Of a stretch of DNA of 64,000 bases, positions 1 through 13,596 are shown in pieces (the first letter of the stretch is position 1; each line of letters begins with the position of its first letter). The notes beneath the pieces were generated by a model. It searched no databases. It saw nothing but the letters and a program-made list of their open reading frames with translations, and was not told the DNA's origin. Origin of the DNA: Sweltsa coloradensis (lineage: Eukaryota; Arthropoda; Insecta; Plecoptera; Chloroperlidae); NCBI GenBank assembly GCA_024449915.1, contig JAMZAV010001828.1, forward strand, positions 1 to 64,000, given 5' to 3'. A program made the position numbers and the translations under genes.

Positions 1-1186
1 TCCTCCCTATTTTTTTAAAAAAAAGCAGTTATGCGATCGTGGGAAGACCTTAATGCGGATTTTTTTATTTTTTATCGTGGGCCCTACTAGGCTGAAAAAA
101 AAAGAAGAAAAGAATCGCGAAAAAAAAAAAATTGAATCACTGCATGAGAGATTTCATCCAAGGCCAATTTATTTGAAGTAAACGTGTATTTTTCCAGATT
201 GCTATTACTAATCACATATAACTCACTGTATAAAAAACTTTTAACGTTGGCCAATCTAGGCTGAAGAAAGAAGAAATAGAAGAATCGCGACAACAAATCA
301 CATACAATTACTGTATGAAAAACTTTTATCGTTGGCCTACCTTGGCTGAAGAAAACGGGTATTTTTCTTGAAAGCAAATACAAATTTGAAGTTGTTCTGA
401 ATCAGCCTTAATTGATTCTGGCGTTGATCCACGGATGTTCGCTCTGTCCATACCATTGATTGTTATATTTCCTTATAAAAATATCGATCTTTGGTTGGTT
501 ATCGCTCACTCGTCCATTGCGTCGAGGCCTACAGGGTTGGCTTGGACGCCTTGGTTTATTGTCTCCTACTGAAAAACAGTTATGTGACTCAGTGGGAAGA
601 CTCTTAATGCAGAGTTTTTTATTTATTTATCGTAGGCCTTACTAGGCTGAAAAAAGAAGAAGAGAAGAATCGCGATAACTAATTACATAGAGTCTCTGAA
701 TGAGACACTTTTATCCAAGGCCAACTTGGCTGAAATAAATGTTTTTTTTTCCCGATTGCTATAACAAATCACATATATAACTCACTGTATAAAAAACTTT
801 TAACGTAGTCCAATCTAGGCTGAAGAAAGAAGAAATAGAAGAATCGCGACAACAAATTCATACAATTACTGTATGAAAAACATTTATCGATGGCCTACCT
901 TGGCTGAAGAAAACGGGTGTTTTTCATGACCGCAGATACAAATTTGAAGTTGTTCTGAATCAGCCTTGTTGATTCTGGCGTTGATCCTCGGATGTTCGCT
1001 CTGTCCATACCATTGACTGTTATATTTCCTAATAAAAATATCGATCTTTGGTTGGTTATCGCTCACTCGTTCATTGCGTCGAGGCCTACAAGGTTGGCTT
1101 GGACGCTTTGGTTTATTGTCTCCTACTAAAAAGCAGTTATGCGACTCAGTGGGAAGACCCTTAATGCGGATTTTTCATTTATTTAT

Positions 1187-1743
1187 CGTAGGCCATACTA
1201 GGCTGAAAAAAGAAGAAGAGAAGAATCGCGATAACTTATTACATAGAATCACTGAATGAGACACTTTTATCCATGGCCAACTTGGCTGAAGAAAACGGGT
1301 ATTTTTCCCGATTGCTATAACAAATCACATGTAACTCACTGTATAAAAAACTTTTAACGTAGGCCAATCTAGGCTGAAGAAAGAAGAAATAGAAGAATCG
1401 CGACAACAAATCACATACAATTACTGTATGAAAAACTTTTATCGTTGGCCTACCTTGGGTGAAGAAAACGGGTATTTTTCTTGAAAGCAAATACAAATTT
1501 GAAGTTGTTCTGTATCAGCCTTGTTGATTCGGGCGTTGATCCACGGATGTTCGCTCTGTCCATACCATTCATTGTTATATTTCCTAATAAAAATATCGAT
1601 CTACGTTGGTTATCGCTCACTGTTCCATAGCGTCGATGCCTACAAGGTTGGCTTGGACGCTTTGATTTATTGTCACCTACTTAAAAGCAGTTCTGTGACT
1701 GAGTGGGTAGACTCTTAATGCGGATTTCTGTATTTGTTTTTCG
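1187..1743 (+). repeat. Reference satellite monomer with its subrepeats
   Basis: This well-preserved monomer shows the internal plan. Subrepeats begin near 1187, 1269, 1358 and 1443, spaced 82, 89 and 85 bp. The fourth is cut to about 54 bp where the core starts near 1497. The core runs to about 1743, where the next subrepeat begins at CGTTGGCC. Every subrepeat opens with GGCC followed by a GGCTGAAG-type box and closes with an ACTTTTA-type box. The monomer is therefore a composite of one long unique piece and a short tandem repeat. Confidence 0.8.
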
Positions 1744-2734
1744 TTGGCCTTACTAGGCTGAAAAAAGAAGAAGAGAATAATCGCGATAATAATTATTACA
1801 TAGAATCACTGTATGAGACACTTTTATCCAAGGCCAACTTGGCTGAAAAAAACGGGTACCTATTTTTGCCGATTGCTATAACAAATCACATATAACTCAC
1901 TGTAGAAAAAACTTTTAACGTACGCCTATCAAGGCTGAAGAAAGAAGAAAGAGAAGAATAGCGAAACAAATTACATACATTTACTTATGAAACACTTTTA
2001 TTGATGGCCTACTTTGGCTGAAGAAAACATGTATTTTTCTTGACCGCAGATACAAATTTTAAGTTGTTTGAATAAGCTTGTTGATTTTGGTGTTGGTCCA
2101 CGAATTTTCGCTCTGTCCATACATTGATGTTATATTTCCTTATAAAAATATCGATCTTTGGTTGGTTATCGCTCACTCGTCCATTGGCTCGAGACTTCAG
2201 GGTTGCTTGGACGCTTGGTTATTGTTTCCAGCTTAAAAGCAGCTATGTGACTGAGTGAGATGTCTCTAAATGCGGATTTTTGTTAAAGTTATCGTAGGTC
2301 TAACTAGGATGAAGAAATAAGAAGAGAAGAATCGCGACAACAAATCTCAAACAATCACTGTGTGAAACACTTTTATCGATGGCCTAAATGTCTGACGAAA
2401 ACGGTACTTTTCTTGACCGTTACAAATCAAATATAATCACTGCATAAAACACATTTATCGTTTGCCTAACTCGCCTGAAATAATCAGGTTAACTTTGATC
2501 CGATACAATGACAAATCATTAATACAACTCAATGCATAAAACACTTAATCGTAGGCCAAATCAGCTGTATAAAAAACGAATAATTTACCAGTTCGCGATA
2601 TCAAATCACATTACACCGCACTAATAAAGCAATATTATCGTCAAGCTTAACTTGCCTAGGAAAACGGGTACTTTCCCCGGGTAGCAATAAAAAATTCAAA
2701 TTCAACTCACGTTACAAAAACACTTTGATCAGGG

Positions 2735-3110
2735 GGCGGGGGACATGAAAGCGAAAGGAAGCACTCCACGAAGATGTTGGATTATGAAAACGATTACAAT
2801 GGGCGTCCCCTGGAAAACGACAAAAATGTCGGCTAATCCTTTCAAAATTAGAGTAAAGAGGAACCTTCAAAGACACAGGATCGGAGTTTAAATGTCAAAA
2901 CTATACAATCTCATAATTAACTTTAAAGGATTATCTAGTATAAGGGAAATTTTACTGTTTGAGATGGCAAGAAATACAAACTGTAATATTTTGCTGGTCT
3001 GAGACGCACAGAGGACCACAAAAAAGCGACCAAAGATTGTCGACATGAAGTTGTCCATGACAATTCCTTATGACAAATAGGAAAGGCAATATTTTCCCAA
3101 TCGCAGAACA
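2735..3110 (+). repeat. 380-bp extra segment, copy 1
   Basis: This segment is absent from ordinary 555-bp monomers. It runs from the GGGGGACATGAAAG area, through TGGATTATGAAAACG and CACAGGATCGGAG, to CAATTCCTTATGACAAAT. It is flanked by ordinary subrepeats and makes a longer monomer of about 1.18 kb. Copies recur about 1.74 kb downstream and at 18.1 kb. No coding potential is evident. Confidence 0.8.
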
Positions 3111-4469
3111 AGGCTGAAGAAAGAAGAAAAAGAAGAATCGCCCCCGGATAACAAATCAATACAAACTGTATGAAAAAATTTTAATCGTTGGACTAACCTT
3201 GGGTTGAAGAAAACGGGTATTTTCTTGAAAGCAAATCAAATTTGAAGTTGTCTGAATCAGCTTGTTGATCCTGGCGTAGATTTACGGATGTTCGCTCTGT
3301 TTCAATACCATTGATTTTAATTCCTAATAAAAAAATCGCTCTTTGGTTGGGTTATCGTCCACTCGTCCATTGCGTCGAGGCCTACAGGTTGGCTTGGACG
3401 CTTTGTTTTATGCTCCTACTAAAAAGCATGTAGTGACTCAGTGGGAAACTTTAATAAGGATTTTTGATTTATTATGTAGGCCTACAAGGCTGAAAAAAGA
3501 AGAAAGGAAGAATCGCGATAACTAATTTTACAATCACTGTTGAGACCACTTTTATCCAAGCGGCAACTTGGCTGAAGAAAAACGGGTATTTTCCTGATTG
3601 CTATAACAAATCACATATAACTTCACTGTTATTCAAAAACTTTTAACGTTGGCCAATCTTGGCTGAAAAAAGAAGAAACAGAAGAATCGCGATAACAAAT
3701 CACAAACAATCACTGTATGAAAAACTTTTACCGTTGGCCTACCTGGCTAAAGAAAAAGGTATTTTTATTGAAAGCAACATAATCAAATTGTTGTTTTGAA
3801 CCAGAATTGTTGCGTTCTGGCGTTGATCCTCGGATGTTCGCTCGTCCATACAATTGATGTTATATTTCCTAATAAAAATATCGATCTTGGTTGGTTATCG
3901 CTCACTGTCCCATGGGCTCAAGGCTTCAGGGTTGGCTTGGACGCTTTGGTTTATTGTTCCAGCTTAAAAGCAAGCTATGTGACTGAGTGAGTGTCTTAAA
4001 TGCGGGATTTTTCGTTATATAGTTATCGTAGGTCTAACTAGGCTGAAGAAATAAGAAGAGAAAAAGAATCGCGATAACAAATCACAAACAATCACTGTTG
4101 AAAACACTTTTATCCTGATGTCCTCTAATTGTCTGACGAAAACGGGTACTTTTCTTGAAACGCGTTTACAAATCAAATACACTCACTGTCATAAAACAAT
4201 TTATCGTTTGCCTAACTCGGCTGAAAGAATCAGGTACTTATCCGATTACAATGACAAATCATTACAACTCACTGTATAAAAACACTAATCGTCGGCCTAA
4301 TCCGCTGTATAAAAACGAATAATTTACCGTTCGCGATATCAAATCACATACACCGCACTTAATAAATCAATTTTATCGTAAGCTTAACTCGCCTTAGGGA
4401 AAAACGGGGTACTTCCCACGGTTCGCAATAAAAAATCACATTCAAACTCACCGTACAAAACACTTTGAT

Positions 4470-4850
4470 CGGGGGCGGGGGACAGAAAGGAGCCTCCACG
4501 AAGAGTTGGATTATGAAAAACGATACATTGGGCGTCCGCTGGGAGGAAACGACCAAAAATGTCGGTCTAATCCCTTTCAAAAAAAGAGGAAACCTCAAGG
4601 CCACAGGATCGGAGTTTATCCAATTGTCAAAACTTATAACAATCCAATTTAAATTACACATTGAGGACTATCTAGTATAAGGGAAATTTTTACGTTTGAG
4701 ATGTGCAAGAACTACAACTGTGATATTTTGCTGTCTTGAAAGACCGCACAGAGACCAACAAAAAGCAGACCAAAGATTCGACATGAAGTTGTCCAGAACA
4801 ATTCCTTATGACAATGGCAGTGCAATAATTCCCAATCGCAAAACAAGGCT
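4470..4850 (+). repeat. 380-bp extra segment, copy 2
   Basis: Second copy of the segment at 2.7 kb, about 1,737 bp downstream of it. The spacing equals one long monomer (about 1,180 bp) plus one ordinary monomer (about 555 bp), which indicates a higher-order repeat. It lies in the indel-rich block, so small differences from the other copies are unreliable. Confidence 0.8.
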
Positions 4851-6974
4851 GAAGAAAGAAGAAAAAAGAAGAATCGCGATAACAAATCACTACAACTAAC
4901 TGTATGAAAAACTTTTATCGTTGGACCTACCTTGGCTGAAGATAAACGGGTATTTTTTCTTGAAGCAAAAACAAAGTTGAAGTTGTTCTGAATCAGCATT
5001 GTTGATACTGGCGTTGATCCACGCATGTTCGCTCTGTCTATACCATTGATTGGTTATATTTCCTAATAAAAAATATTCAATCTTGGGTTGGTTATCGCTC
5101 ACTCGTCCAATTGCGTCGAGCCTACAGGGTTGGCTTGTGACGCTTTGGTTTATTGTCTCCGTACTAAAAAGCAGGTTTGTGACCTCAGTGGGAAGGACTC
5201 TTTAATGCGGATTCTTTGATTTATTTTATCCGTAGGCCTTACTAGGCTGAAAAAAGAAGAATAGAAGAACGCGATAACTAATTACAATCGCCTTATGAGG
5301 ACACATTTTTATCAAAAGGGCAATGGCTGAAGAAAAAAAGAGAAAACGGGTATTTTACCCGATTCTATAACAAATCACATATATAACGCACTGTATAAAA
5401 AACTTTTAACGTTGGCCCAATCTAGGGAGAAAGAAGAAATAGAAAGAATCGCCGACAACAAATCACATACAATTACTTGTAGGCAAAACTTTATCGTTGG
5501 CCTACCTTGGCTGAAAAAACGGGTATTTTCCTGAAAGCAAATACAAATTTGAAGTGTTCTGAATCAGCCTTGTTGAATTCTGGCGTTGATTCTCGGATGT
5601 TCGCTCTGTCCATACCATGATTGTTATATTTCCTAATAAAAATATCAATCTTGGTTGGTTATCGCTCACTCGTTCCATTGCGTCGAGGCCTACAGGGTGG
5701 CTTGGACGCTTTGGTTTATGGATCTCCTACTAAAACGCAGTTATGTTGACTCAGTGGGAAGACTCTTAATGCGGAAGGGATTTTTTTTGATTTATTATCG
5801 TAGGCCTTACTAGGCTGAAAAGAAGAATAGAAGAACGCGATAACTAATTACAATCACGGTATGAGGACACTTTTATCCAAGGGCAATTGGCTGAAGAAAA
5901 CTGTTATTTTTCCCGATTGCTATAAACAAATCAAATATAACTCACGTATTAAAAAACTTTTAACGTTGGCAATCTAGGTGAAGAAAAGAAGAAATAGAAG
6001 AATCGCGACAACAAATCCATACCAAGTACTGTATGAAAAACTTTTATCGTTGGCTACCTTGGCTGAAAAAAAAAACGGGTATTTCCTGAAAGCAAATACA
6101 AATTTGAAGTTGTTAAGAAATTCACCTTGTTGATTATGGCGTGATCCTCGGATGTTCGCTCTGTCCATACCATGATTGTCTATATTTCCAATAGAAATAT
6201 CAATCTTTGGTTGTGGTTATCGCTCACTCGTCCATTGCGTCGAGGCCACAGGGTTGGCTTGGGACGCTTTAGGTTTATTGTCTCCTACTAAAAGCAGTTA
6301 TGTGAATCAGTGGGAAGATCTTAATGCGGATTTTTTTTATTTATTTCTCGTAGGCCTTACTAGGCTGAAAAAGAAGAATAGAAGAATCGCGATAACTAAT
6401 TACAATCACTTTATGAGACACTTTATCCAAGGGGCAACTGGCTGAAGAAAACGGGTTATTTTACCCGGATGCTGTAACAAATCACATATAAAAACTCACT
6501 GTATAAAAAACTTTAACGTTGGCCAATTAGGCTGACGAAAGAAGAAAAATAGAAAGAATCGCGACAACAAATCACCATACAAATACTGTATGAAAAATTT
6601 TATCGTTGGCCTTACCTTGGCTGAAGAAAACGGGTATTTTTCTTGAAAGCAAATACAAATTTGAAGTGTTGGAATCAGCCTTGTTGATTGGCGTTGATCC
6701 TCGGGATGTTCGCTCTGCCATACCATTCGATTGTTATATTTCCCCCCATAATAAAAATATCGATCTTTGGTTGGTTATCGCCACTCGTCCATTGCCCGTC
6801 CGAGGCCTACAGGTTGCTTGGACGCCTTGTTTTTATTGTCTCCTACTGAAAAGCAGTTATATTATGTGACTCAGTGGGAAGAAGACTCTTATGCGGATTT
6901 TTTTATTTACTTATCGTAGGCCTTACTAGGCTGAAAAAGAAGAAGAGAAGAAAGAATTGCGTAATTATAACATA

Positions 6975-8268
6975 CACGCTAATATTTGAGTGGGTTTGTT
7001 TCACTCAATACGCCGAGCTGGAGGTCACTTCACTCGTTTTGAGTGTTCGTCACTCTTTTTTAAATGGAATTGTCACTCTATGTATTGGGTGATTCATTAT
7101 TTAGCTCAAATGTGCCCTGAGGGACCATGTGACACGCTCTTAGTTTAGCGATGTCTGAGCAATAGGAGCGATGCATAAAGCTTGTTCAAGGATTAGTGTT
7201 GCGATTATCTAAGCGATGAATGGGGGCTTCATTCTTATTGTATGTCTACTGTATTGTCCTGATCAGTGCCAGTCAGGGATGAATGCAGAGATTTTACCGC
7301 GACGTTTCAAAAACATGTCATGGTTCAATAATTGCTTGTCATGTACTCATGACAAAGAACGAGTTAGGACATTCCAATATATATCACGGTACTCTGAACA
7401 CGTCCAAGCATAGGTCGAAACCAAACTAAACTCGTCAGTGTCGATTAGTTCGTGACCGTTGTGCGCAATGCCATTGCCAGTGTAAGTTTGTCAAGGAAAA
7501 ATAGTTATGACTGGTGTAGTGATGAAGTGTGCAGTTCTAATAGGAGTGCATTTCTGCGGAAAACGCCGAAAAAGTAAAAGGTTAGGGCATAAATGTCGAC
7601 ATCTGTCGCGTACTTCTATATGCACGAAATTCGTTTATGTGTTTTCATGTTTTTAGTGAAAACAACATAATATATTATGTGTAGGCCTAGATAAAACTTA
7701 ATGGAAATTATTATATGCATGCCTTTTCATGGGCGTCCACAGTGAAGAGAGAGAACGCAGTCGTCCATCTACATATCAATGTGATGTTTGCATACAGCTG
7801 CTATAATACTATTTTGTAGATTTAAGATATTGACCTATTAACATGAGTTGAAAATAACATAATATATCATGTGTACTTATATGCAATACGTATACTGAAT
7901 TTAAAGCTACTTGAGCGATTTATCTCCCTTTCCCTCCCACCTCTACTTTTTGATTGAATTGCGATATTTTTTAGGGAAGTTAGTTTGTCTCAATTTTGAG
8001 TGATTTTCGCTTCTGTTTGAGTTATTAATAGCTAAATGAGAGTATCTTTAAAGCCAAAATATCGCTATTATTTGAGTGAATTTCGATCTTTTATTAGCGA
8101 TTATCACCCTTATTTCAGAGTGAAAATTTCGCTCTATAATTGAGTGGAATTATTTCACTCAATTCTAGGAGTGGTGGTCACTCAGAAAGAGTGGTGCAAA
8201 TACAAGCTAAAAAAGGAGCGAAATTTCACTCGATTTGAGTGTTTTTCCGCTCTTTTAATTTAGAGTGT
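6975..8268. mobile_element. Non-autonomous DNA transposon with GAGTG-rich ends
   Basis: The satellite reads ACATA|GAATCACTG when uninterrupted. Here it is split by 1,294 bp flanked by a TA on each side (6973-6974 and 8269-8270). The ends are short imperfect inverted repeats, CACGCTAA on the left and CACTCTAA as the reverse complement of the right end. Both ends are packed with GAGTG/CACTC words, for example TTTGAGTG and TTTCACTCAAT, which behave like subterminal transposase-binding repeats. The interior has no convincing coding sequence. TA duplication suggests a Tc1/mariner-like or related integrase, but the superfamily is not fixed. Confidence 0.75.
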
Positions 8269-9474
8269 AGAATCACTGAATGAGACACTTTTATCCAAGG
8301 CCAACTTGGCTGAAGAAAACGGGTATTTTTCCCGATTGCTATAACAAATCACATGTAACTCACTGTATAAAAAACTTTTACCGTAGGCTAATCTAGGCTG
8401 AAGAATGAAGAAATAGAAGAATCGCGACAACAAATCACATACAATTACTGTATGAAAAACTTTTATCGTTGGCCTACCTTGGCTGAAGAAAACGGGTATT
8501 TTTCTTGAAAGTTAATACAAATTTAAAGTTGTTCTGAATCAGCCTTGTTGATTCTGGCGTTGATTCACGGATGTTCGCTTAGTCCATACCATTGATTGTT
8601 ATATTTCCTAATAAAAATATCGATCTTTGGCTGGTTATCGCTCACTCGTCCATTGCGTCGAGGCCAACAAGGTTGGTTTGGACGCTTTGGTTTATTGTCT
8701 CCTACTAAAAAGCAGTAATGTGACTCAGTGGGAAGACTCTTAATGCGGATTTTTAAATTTATTTATCGTAGGCCTTACTAGGCTGAAAAAAGAAGAAGAG
8801 AAGAATCGCGAAAATTAATTACATAGATTAAGTGTATGAGACACTTTTATCCAAGGCCAACTTGGCTGAAGAAAACGGGTATTTTTCCCGATTGCTATAA
8901 CAAATCACTTATAACTCACTGTATAAAAAACTTTTAACTTAGGCCAATCTAGGCTAAAGAAAGAAGAAATTGAAGAATCGCGACAACAAATCACATACAT
9001 TTCTTGTATGAAAAACTTTTATCGTTGGCCTACCTTGGCTGAAGAAAACGGGTATTTTTCTTGAAAGCAAATACAAATTTGAAGTTGTTCTGAATCAGCC
9101 TTGTTGATTCTGGCGTTGATCCTCGGATGTTCGCTCTGTCCATACCATTGACTGTTATATTATTTCCTAATAAAAATATCGTTTTTTGGTTGGTTATCGC
9201 TCACTCGTCCATTTAGTCGAGGCCTACAAGGTTGGCTTGGACGCTTTGGTTTATTGTCTCCTGCTGAAAAGCAGTTATGTGACTCAGTGGGAAGACTCTT
9301 AATGCGGAGTTTTTGATTTATTTATCGTAGGCCTTACTAGGCTGAAAAAAGAAGAAGAGAAGAATCGCGATAACTAATTACATAGAGTCTCTGAATGAGA
9401 CACTTTTATCCAAGGCCAACTTGGCTGAAATAAATGGGTTTTTTTCCCGATTGCTATAACAAATCACATATAAC

Positions 9475-9755
9475 TAGAGGTGCGTGTAAATAGCATTTTT
9501 AGTGTCATTTTATAGCGTTTTGTAGCATCTATTTTTTGGCTTATTTCAAAACCTTGTGTATGAACTTTTTTCAGATTTTTAATTTAAAATTTGGTCATCA
9601 AGGTTGAATTAATATCAAATGAATAAAGATGTGTTTAAACAAATTATAGATACTATGGAAAATAAAATAAAATAGGACTTGAAAACCTTAGTTTTAAGTG
9701 AAAATATAGCGCTTTGTAGCATCTATTCACAAAACGCTATTTTCACTTACTGCTA
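9475..9755. mobile_element. Short non-autonomous hAT element
   Basis: This 281-bp insertion in a satellite subrepeat is flanked by a perfect 8-bp duplication, CATATAAC, at 9467-9474 and 9756-9763. The ends are an imperfect inverted repeat of about 20 bp, TAGAGGTGCGTGTAAATAGC against TAGCAGTAAGTGAAAATAGC. A subterminal AGCG..TTTGTAGCATCTATT motif is also present in both orientations. Duplication length and end sequence are typical of hAT. No transposase is present. Confidence 0.85.
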
Positions 9756-11925
9756 CATATAACTCACTGTAGAAAAAATTTGAGTCCAATCAGGCTGAAA
9801 AAAGAAGAAATAGAAGAATCGCGACAACAAATTCATACAATTACTGTATGAAAAACATTTATCGATGGCCTACCTTGGCTGAAGAAAACGGGTGTTTTTC
9901 ATGACCGCAGATACAAATTTGAAGTTGTTCTGAATCAGCCTTGTTGATTCTGGCGTTGATCCTCGGATGTTCGCTCTGTCCATACCATTGACTGTTATAT
10001 TTCCTAATAAAAATATCGATCTTTGGTTGGTTATCGCTCACTCGTCCATTGCGTCGAGGCCTACAAGGTTGGCTTGGACGCTTTGGTTTATTGTCTCCTA
10101 CTAAAAAGCAGTTATGCGACTCAGTGGGAAGACCCTTAATGCGGATTTTTTTATTTATTTATCGTAGGCCTTACTAGGCTGAAAAAAGAAGAAGAGAAGA
10201 ATCGCGAAAACTAATAACATAGAATCACTGCATGAGACACTTTCATCCAAGGCCAACTTAACTGAAGTAAACGGGTATTTTTCCAGATTGCTATAACCAA
10301 TCACATATAACTAACTGTATAAAAAACTTTTAACGTTGGCCAATCTAGGCTGAAGAAAGAAGAAATAGAAGAATCGCGACAACAAATCACATACAATTAC
10401 TGTATGAAAAACTTTTATCGTTGGCCTACCTTGGCTGAAGAAAACGGGTATTTTTCTTGAAAGCAAATACAAATTTGAAGTTGTTCTGAATCAGCCTTGT
10501 TGATCCTGGCGTAGATTTACGGATGTTCGCTCTGTCCATACCATTGATTTTATATTTCCTAATAAAAATATCGATCTTTGGTTGGTTATCGCTCACTCGT
10601 CCATTGCGTCGAGGCCTACAGGGTTGGCTTGGACGCTTTGGTTTATTGTCTCCTACTAAAAAGCAGTATGTGACTCAGTGGGAAAACTCTTAATAAGGAT
10701 TTTTTGATTTATTTATCGTAGGCCTTACAAGGCTGAAAAAAGAAGAATAGAAGAATCGCGATAACTAATTACAATCACTGTATGAGACACTTTTATCCAA
10801 GGGCAACTTGGCTGAAGAAAACGGGTATTTTACCCGATTGCTATAACAAATCACATATAACTCACTGTATAAAAAACTTTTAACGTTGGCCAATCTAGGC
10901 TGAAGAAAGAAGAAATAGAAGAATCGCGACAACAAATCACATACAATTACTGTATGAAAAACTTTTATCGTTGGCCTACCTTGGCTGAAGAAAACGGGTA
11001 TTTTTATTGAAAGCAAATACAAATTTGAAGTTGTTCTGAATCAGCTTGTTGATTCTGGCGTTGATCCTCGGATGTTCGCTCTGTCCATACCATTGATTGT
11101 TATATTTCCTAATAAAAATATCGATCTTTGGTTGGTTATCGCTCACTCGTCCATTGCGTCGAGGCCTACAGGGTTGGCTTGGACGCCTTGGTTTATTGTC
11201 TCCTACTGAAAAGCAGTTATGTGACTCAGTGGGAAGACTCTTAATGCGGATTTTTTTATTTATTTATCGTAGGCCTTACTAGGCTGAAAAAAGAAGAAGA
11301 GAAGAATTGCGATAACTTATTACATAGAATCACTGAATGAGACACTTTTATCCATGGCCAACTTGGCTGAAGAAAACGGGTATTTTTCCCGATTGCTATA
11401 ACAAATCACATATAACTCACTATTGAAAAACTTTTATCGTAAGCCAATCTAGGCTGAAGAATGAAGAAATAGAAGAATCGCGACAACAAATCACATACAT
11501 TCACTGTATGAAACACTTTTATCGTTGGCCATACTTGGCTGAAGAAAACGGGTACTTTTCTTGAACGCAAATACAAATTTGAAGTTGTTCTGAATCAGCC
11601 TTGTTGATTCTGGCTTGATCCACGGATGTTCGTCTGTCCATACCATTGATTGTTAAATTTTCCTAATAAAAATATCGATCTTTGGTTGGTTATCGCTCAC
11701 TAGTCCATTGTGTCGAGGCCTACAGGGTTGACTTGGACGCTTTACTGCGACGCTTTACTACGGACGCTTTACTACGCCCTACTTAAAAGCAGTTCTGTGA
11801 CTGAGTGGGTAGACTCTTAATGTGGATTTTTGTATTTGTTTATCGTATGCCTTACAAGGGTGAAAAAAGAAGAAGAGAAGAATCGCGATAACTAATAACA
11901 AAGAAAAACTGTATTAGGCCTTATA

Positions 11926-12589
11926 GGGAACCACAAGTCTAACGCGGGAAGCGAGTTCAGTGCATTGGAAGAGAATGTCGCCATAGGAATAGCATTGGGC
12001 TAATTTCAAAACGCTTGCATCTTTTGAACGAGAAGTATTAAAGAAATATCATTCACATTACGTCATTAACCATTCTTTTCTTCAACTATCACATATAGTA
12101 GAATATTAATACCATGTTTAGAATTTAAATGATTTTGAGTAACAAGATGATGTTTGCATTTTTCATCTGCGTAGCGAGCCGATCCTCCGTGATTGGCTGT
12201 TGAATCGAAGAAACGAACATGTCGGACAGCCGAGCTCGCCGTGCACTTGGATGCTGTAAGTGCAAAACTGCTCCTCGCTAGTCGGCCGTGCGCATGCGTT
12301 GGCTCTATCTCTCTTTTCTACCGTGCGTCTCTTTTTATTGAATCGCTCCAAAACGCATAACATACATGTGTTTCAACAACGTTTATTCAAATTCTGTTGC
12401 GACTTTTATAAATTAGATGCATCAAATGTGTTAAGAAAAGAAAGGTGATTAACGTACTGTGAATGGTATTTCTTAAATACTTCTCGTTAAATAGATACAA
12501 GCGTTTTAAAAATAGCCCTATGCTATTCTTATGGGGACATTCTCTTCCAATGCACTGAACTCGCTTCCCGCGTTAGACTTGTGGTTCCC
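11926..12589. mobile_element. Long-TIR element (664 bp) with GC-rich centre
   Basis: The two ends are inverted copies of each other for about 140 bp, starting GGGAACCACAAGTCTAACG and holding TTCAGTGCATTGGAAGAG. TA lies outside each end (11924-11925, 12590-12591), consistent with a TA target duplication. The element sits in a satellite subrepeat that is slightly altered at the junction. The centre (about 12,150-12,340) is unexpectedly GC- and CpG-rich and carries GTGATTGGCTG and GTGCGCATGCG. Short ORFs across the centre have no recognisable product. Confidence 0.75.
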
Positions 12590-13596
12590 TATTCAAGGCC
12601 AACTTGGCTGAAGAAAACGGTTTTTTTTCCCGATTGCTATAACAAATACATATAACTCACTGTATAAAAAACTTTTAACGTAGGCCTATCTAGGCTGAAG
12701 AAAGAAGAAATAGAAGAATCGCGACAACAAATCACATACATTCACTGTATGAAACACTTTAATCGTTGGCCTCACTTGGCTGAAGAAAACGGGTATTATT
12801 CTAGAACGCAAATAAAAAAGTTGTTCTGAATCAGCCTTGTTGATTCTGGCGTTGATCCACGGATGTTCGCTCTGTCTATACCATTGATTGTTATATTTCC
12901 TAATAAAAATATCGATCTTTGGTTGGTTATCGCTCACTCCTCCATTGCTTCGGGGCCTACAGGGTTGGATATGACGCTTAAATTTATTGTCCCCTACAAA
13001 AATTCAGTTATAGGACTGAATGGGTAGACACTTATAGCGGATTTTTTAATTTATTTATCGTTGGCCTTACTAGGCTGAAGAAAGAAGAATAGAAGAATCG
13101 CGATAACAAATTACATATAATCTCTGTATAAGACACTTTTATCGTACGCCTAACTTGACTGAAGGAAACGTGTATATTTTCCGATGTCTTTAACATATCA
13201 CATATATCTCACTGTATAAAAAACTTTTAACGTACGCCTATCTAGACTGAAGAAAGAAGAAAGAGAAGATTTGCGACAACAAATCACATACATTCACTGT
13301 ATGAAACACTTTTATCGTTGGCCTACCTTGGCTGAAGAAAACGGGTATTTTTCTTGAACGCAAATACAAATTTAAAGTAGTTCTGAATTAGCCAATTGTT
13401 GATTCTGGCGTTGATACTTGATTATTGCGGATTTTAAAAATTTATTTATCGTAGGCCTTACTGGGCTGAAAAAAGAAGAAGAGAAGAATCGCGATAACTA
13501 ATAACACAGAATCACTGTATGAGACAGTTTTATCTAAGGCCAACTTGGCTGAAGAAAACGGGTATTTTTCCCAACGTATTTAACAAATCACATATA

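Larger units (their letters stand above)
1950..6950. other. Indel-rich stretch of the satellite, probably uncorrected consensus
   Basis: Within this block the monomers differ from the rest of the array mainly by one- to three-base insertions and deletions, often in homopolymers. Examples are GGTTGGGTTATCGTCC near 3350, GGCTTGTGACGC near 5130 and CCCGTCCGAGG near 6795. Monomers from 8,270 to 20,990 are almost free of such indels. The pattern resembles raw long-read sequence used to fill a gap. Reading frames here should not be trusted. Confidence 0.6.

Noticed and set aside
884..1066. Recurrent ~60-codon minus-strand frame (MSDNQPKIDIF..) in many satellite monomers
   Set aside because: It recurs because the monomer recurs, it spans the SINE-derived core, and it is broken by indels in other monomers. 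No domain is recognised. A substitution-rate test between clean monomers would be needed to revive it.
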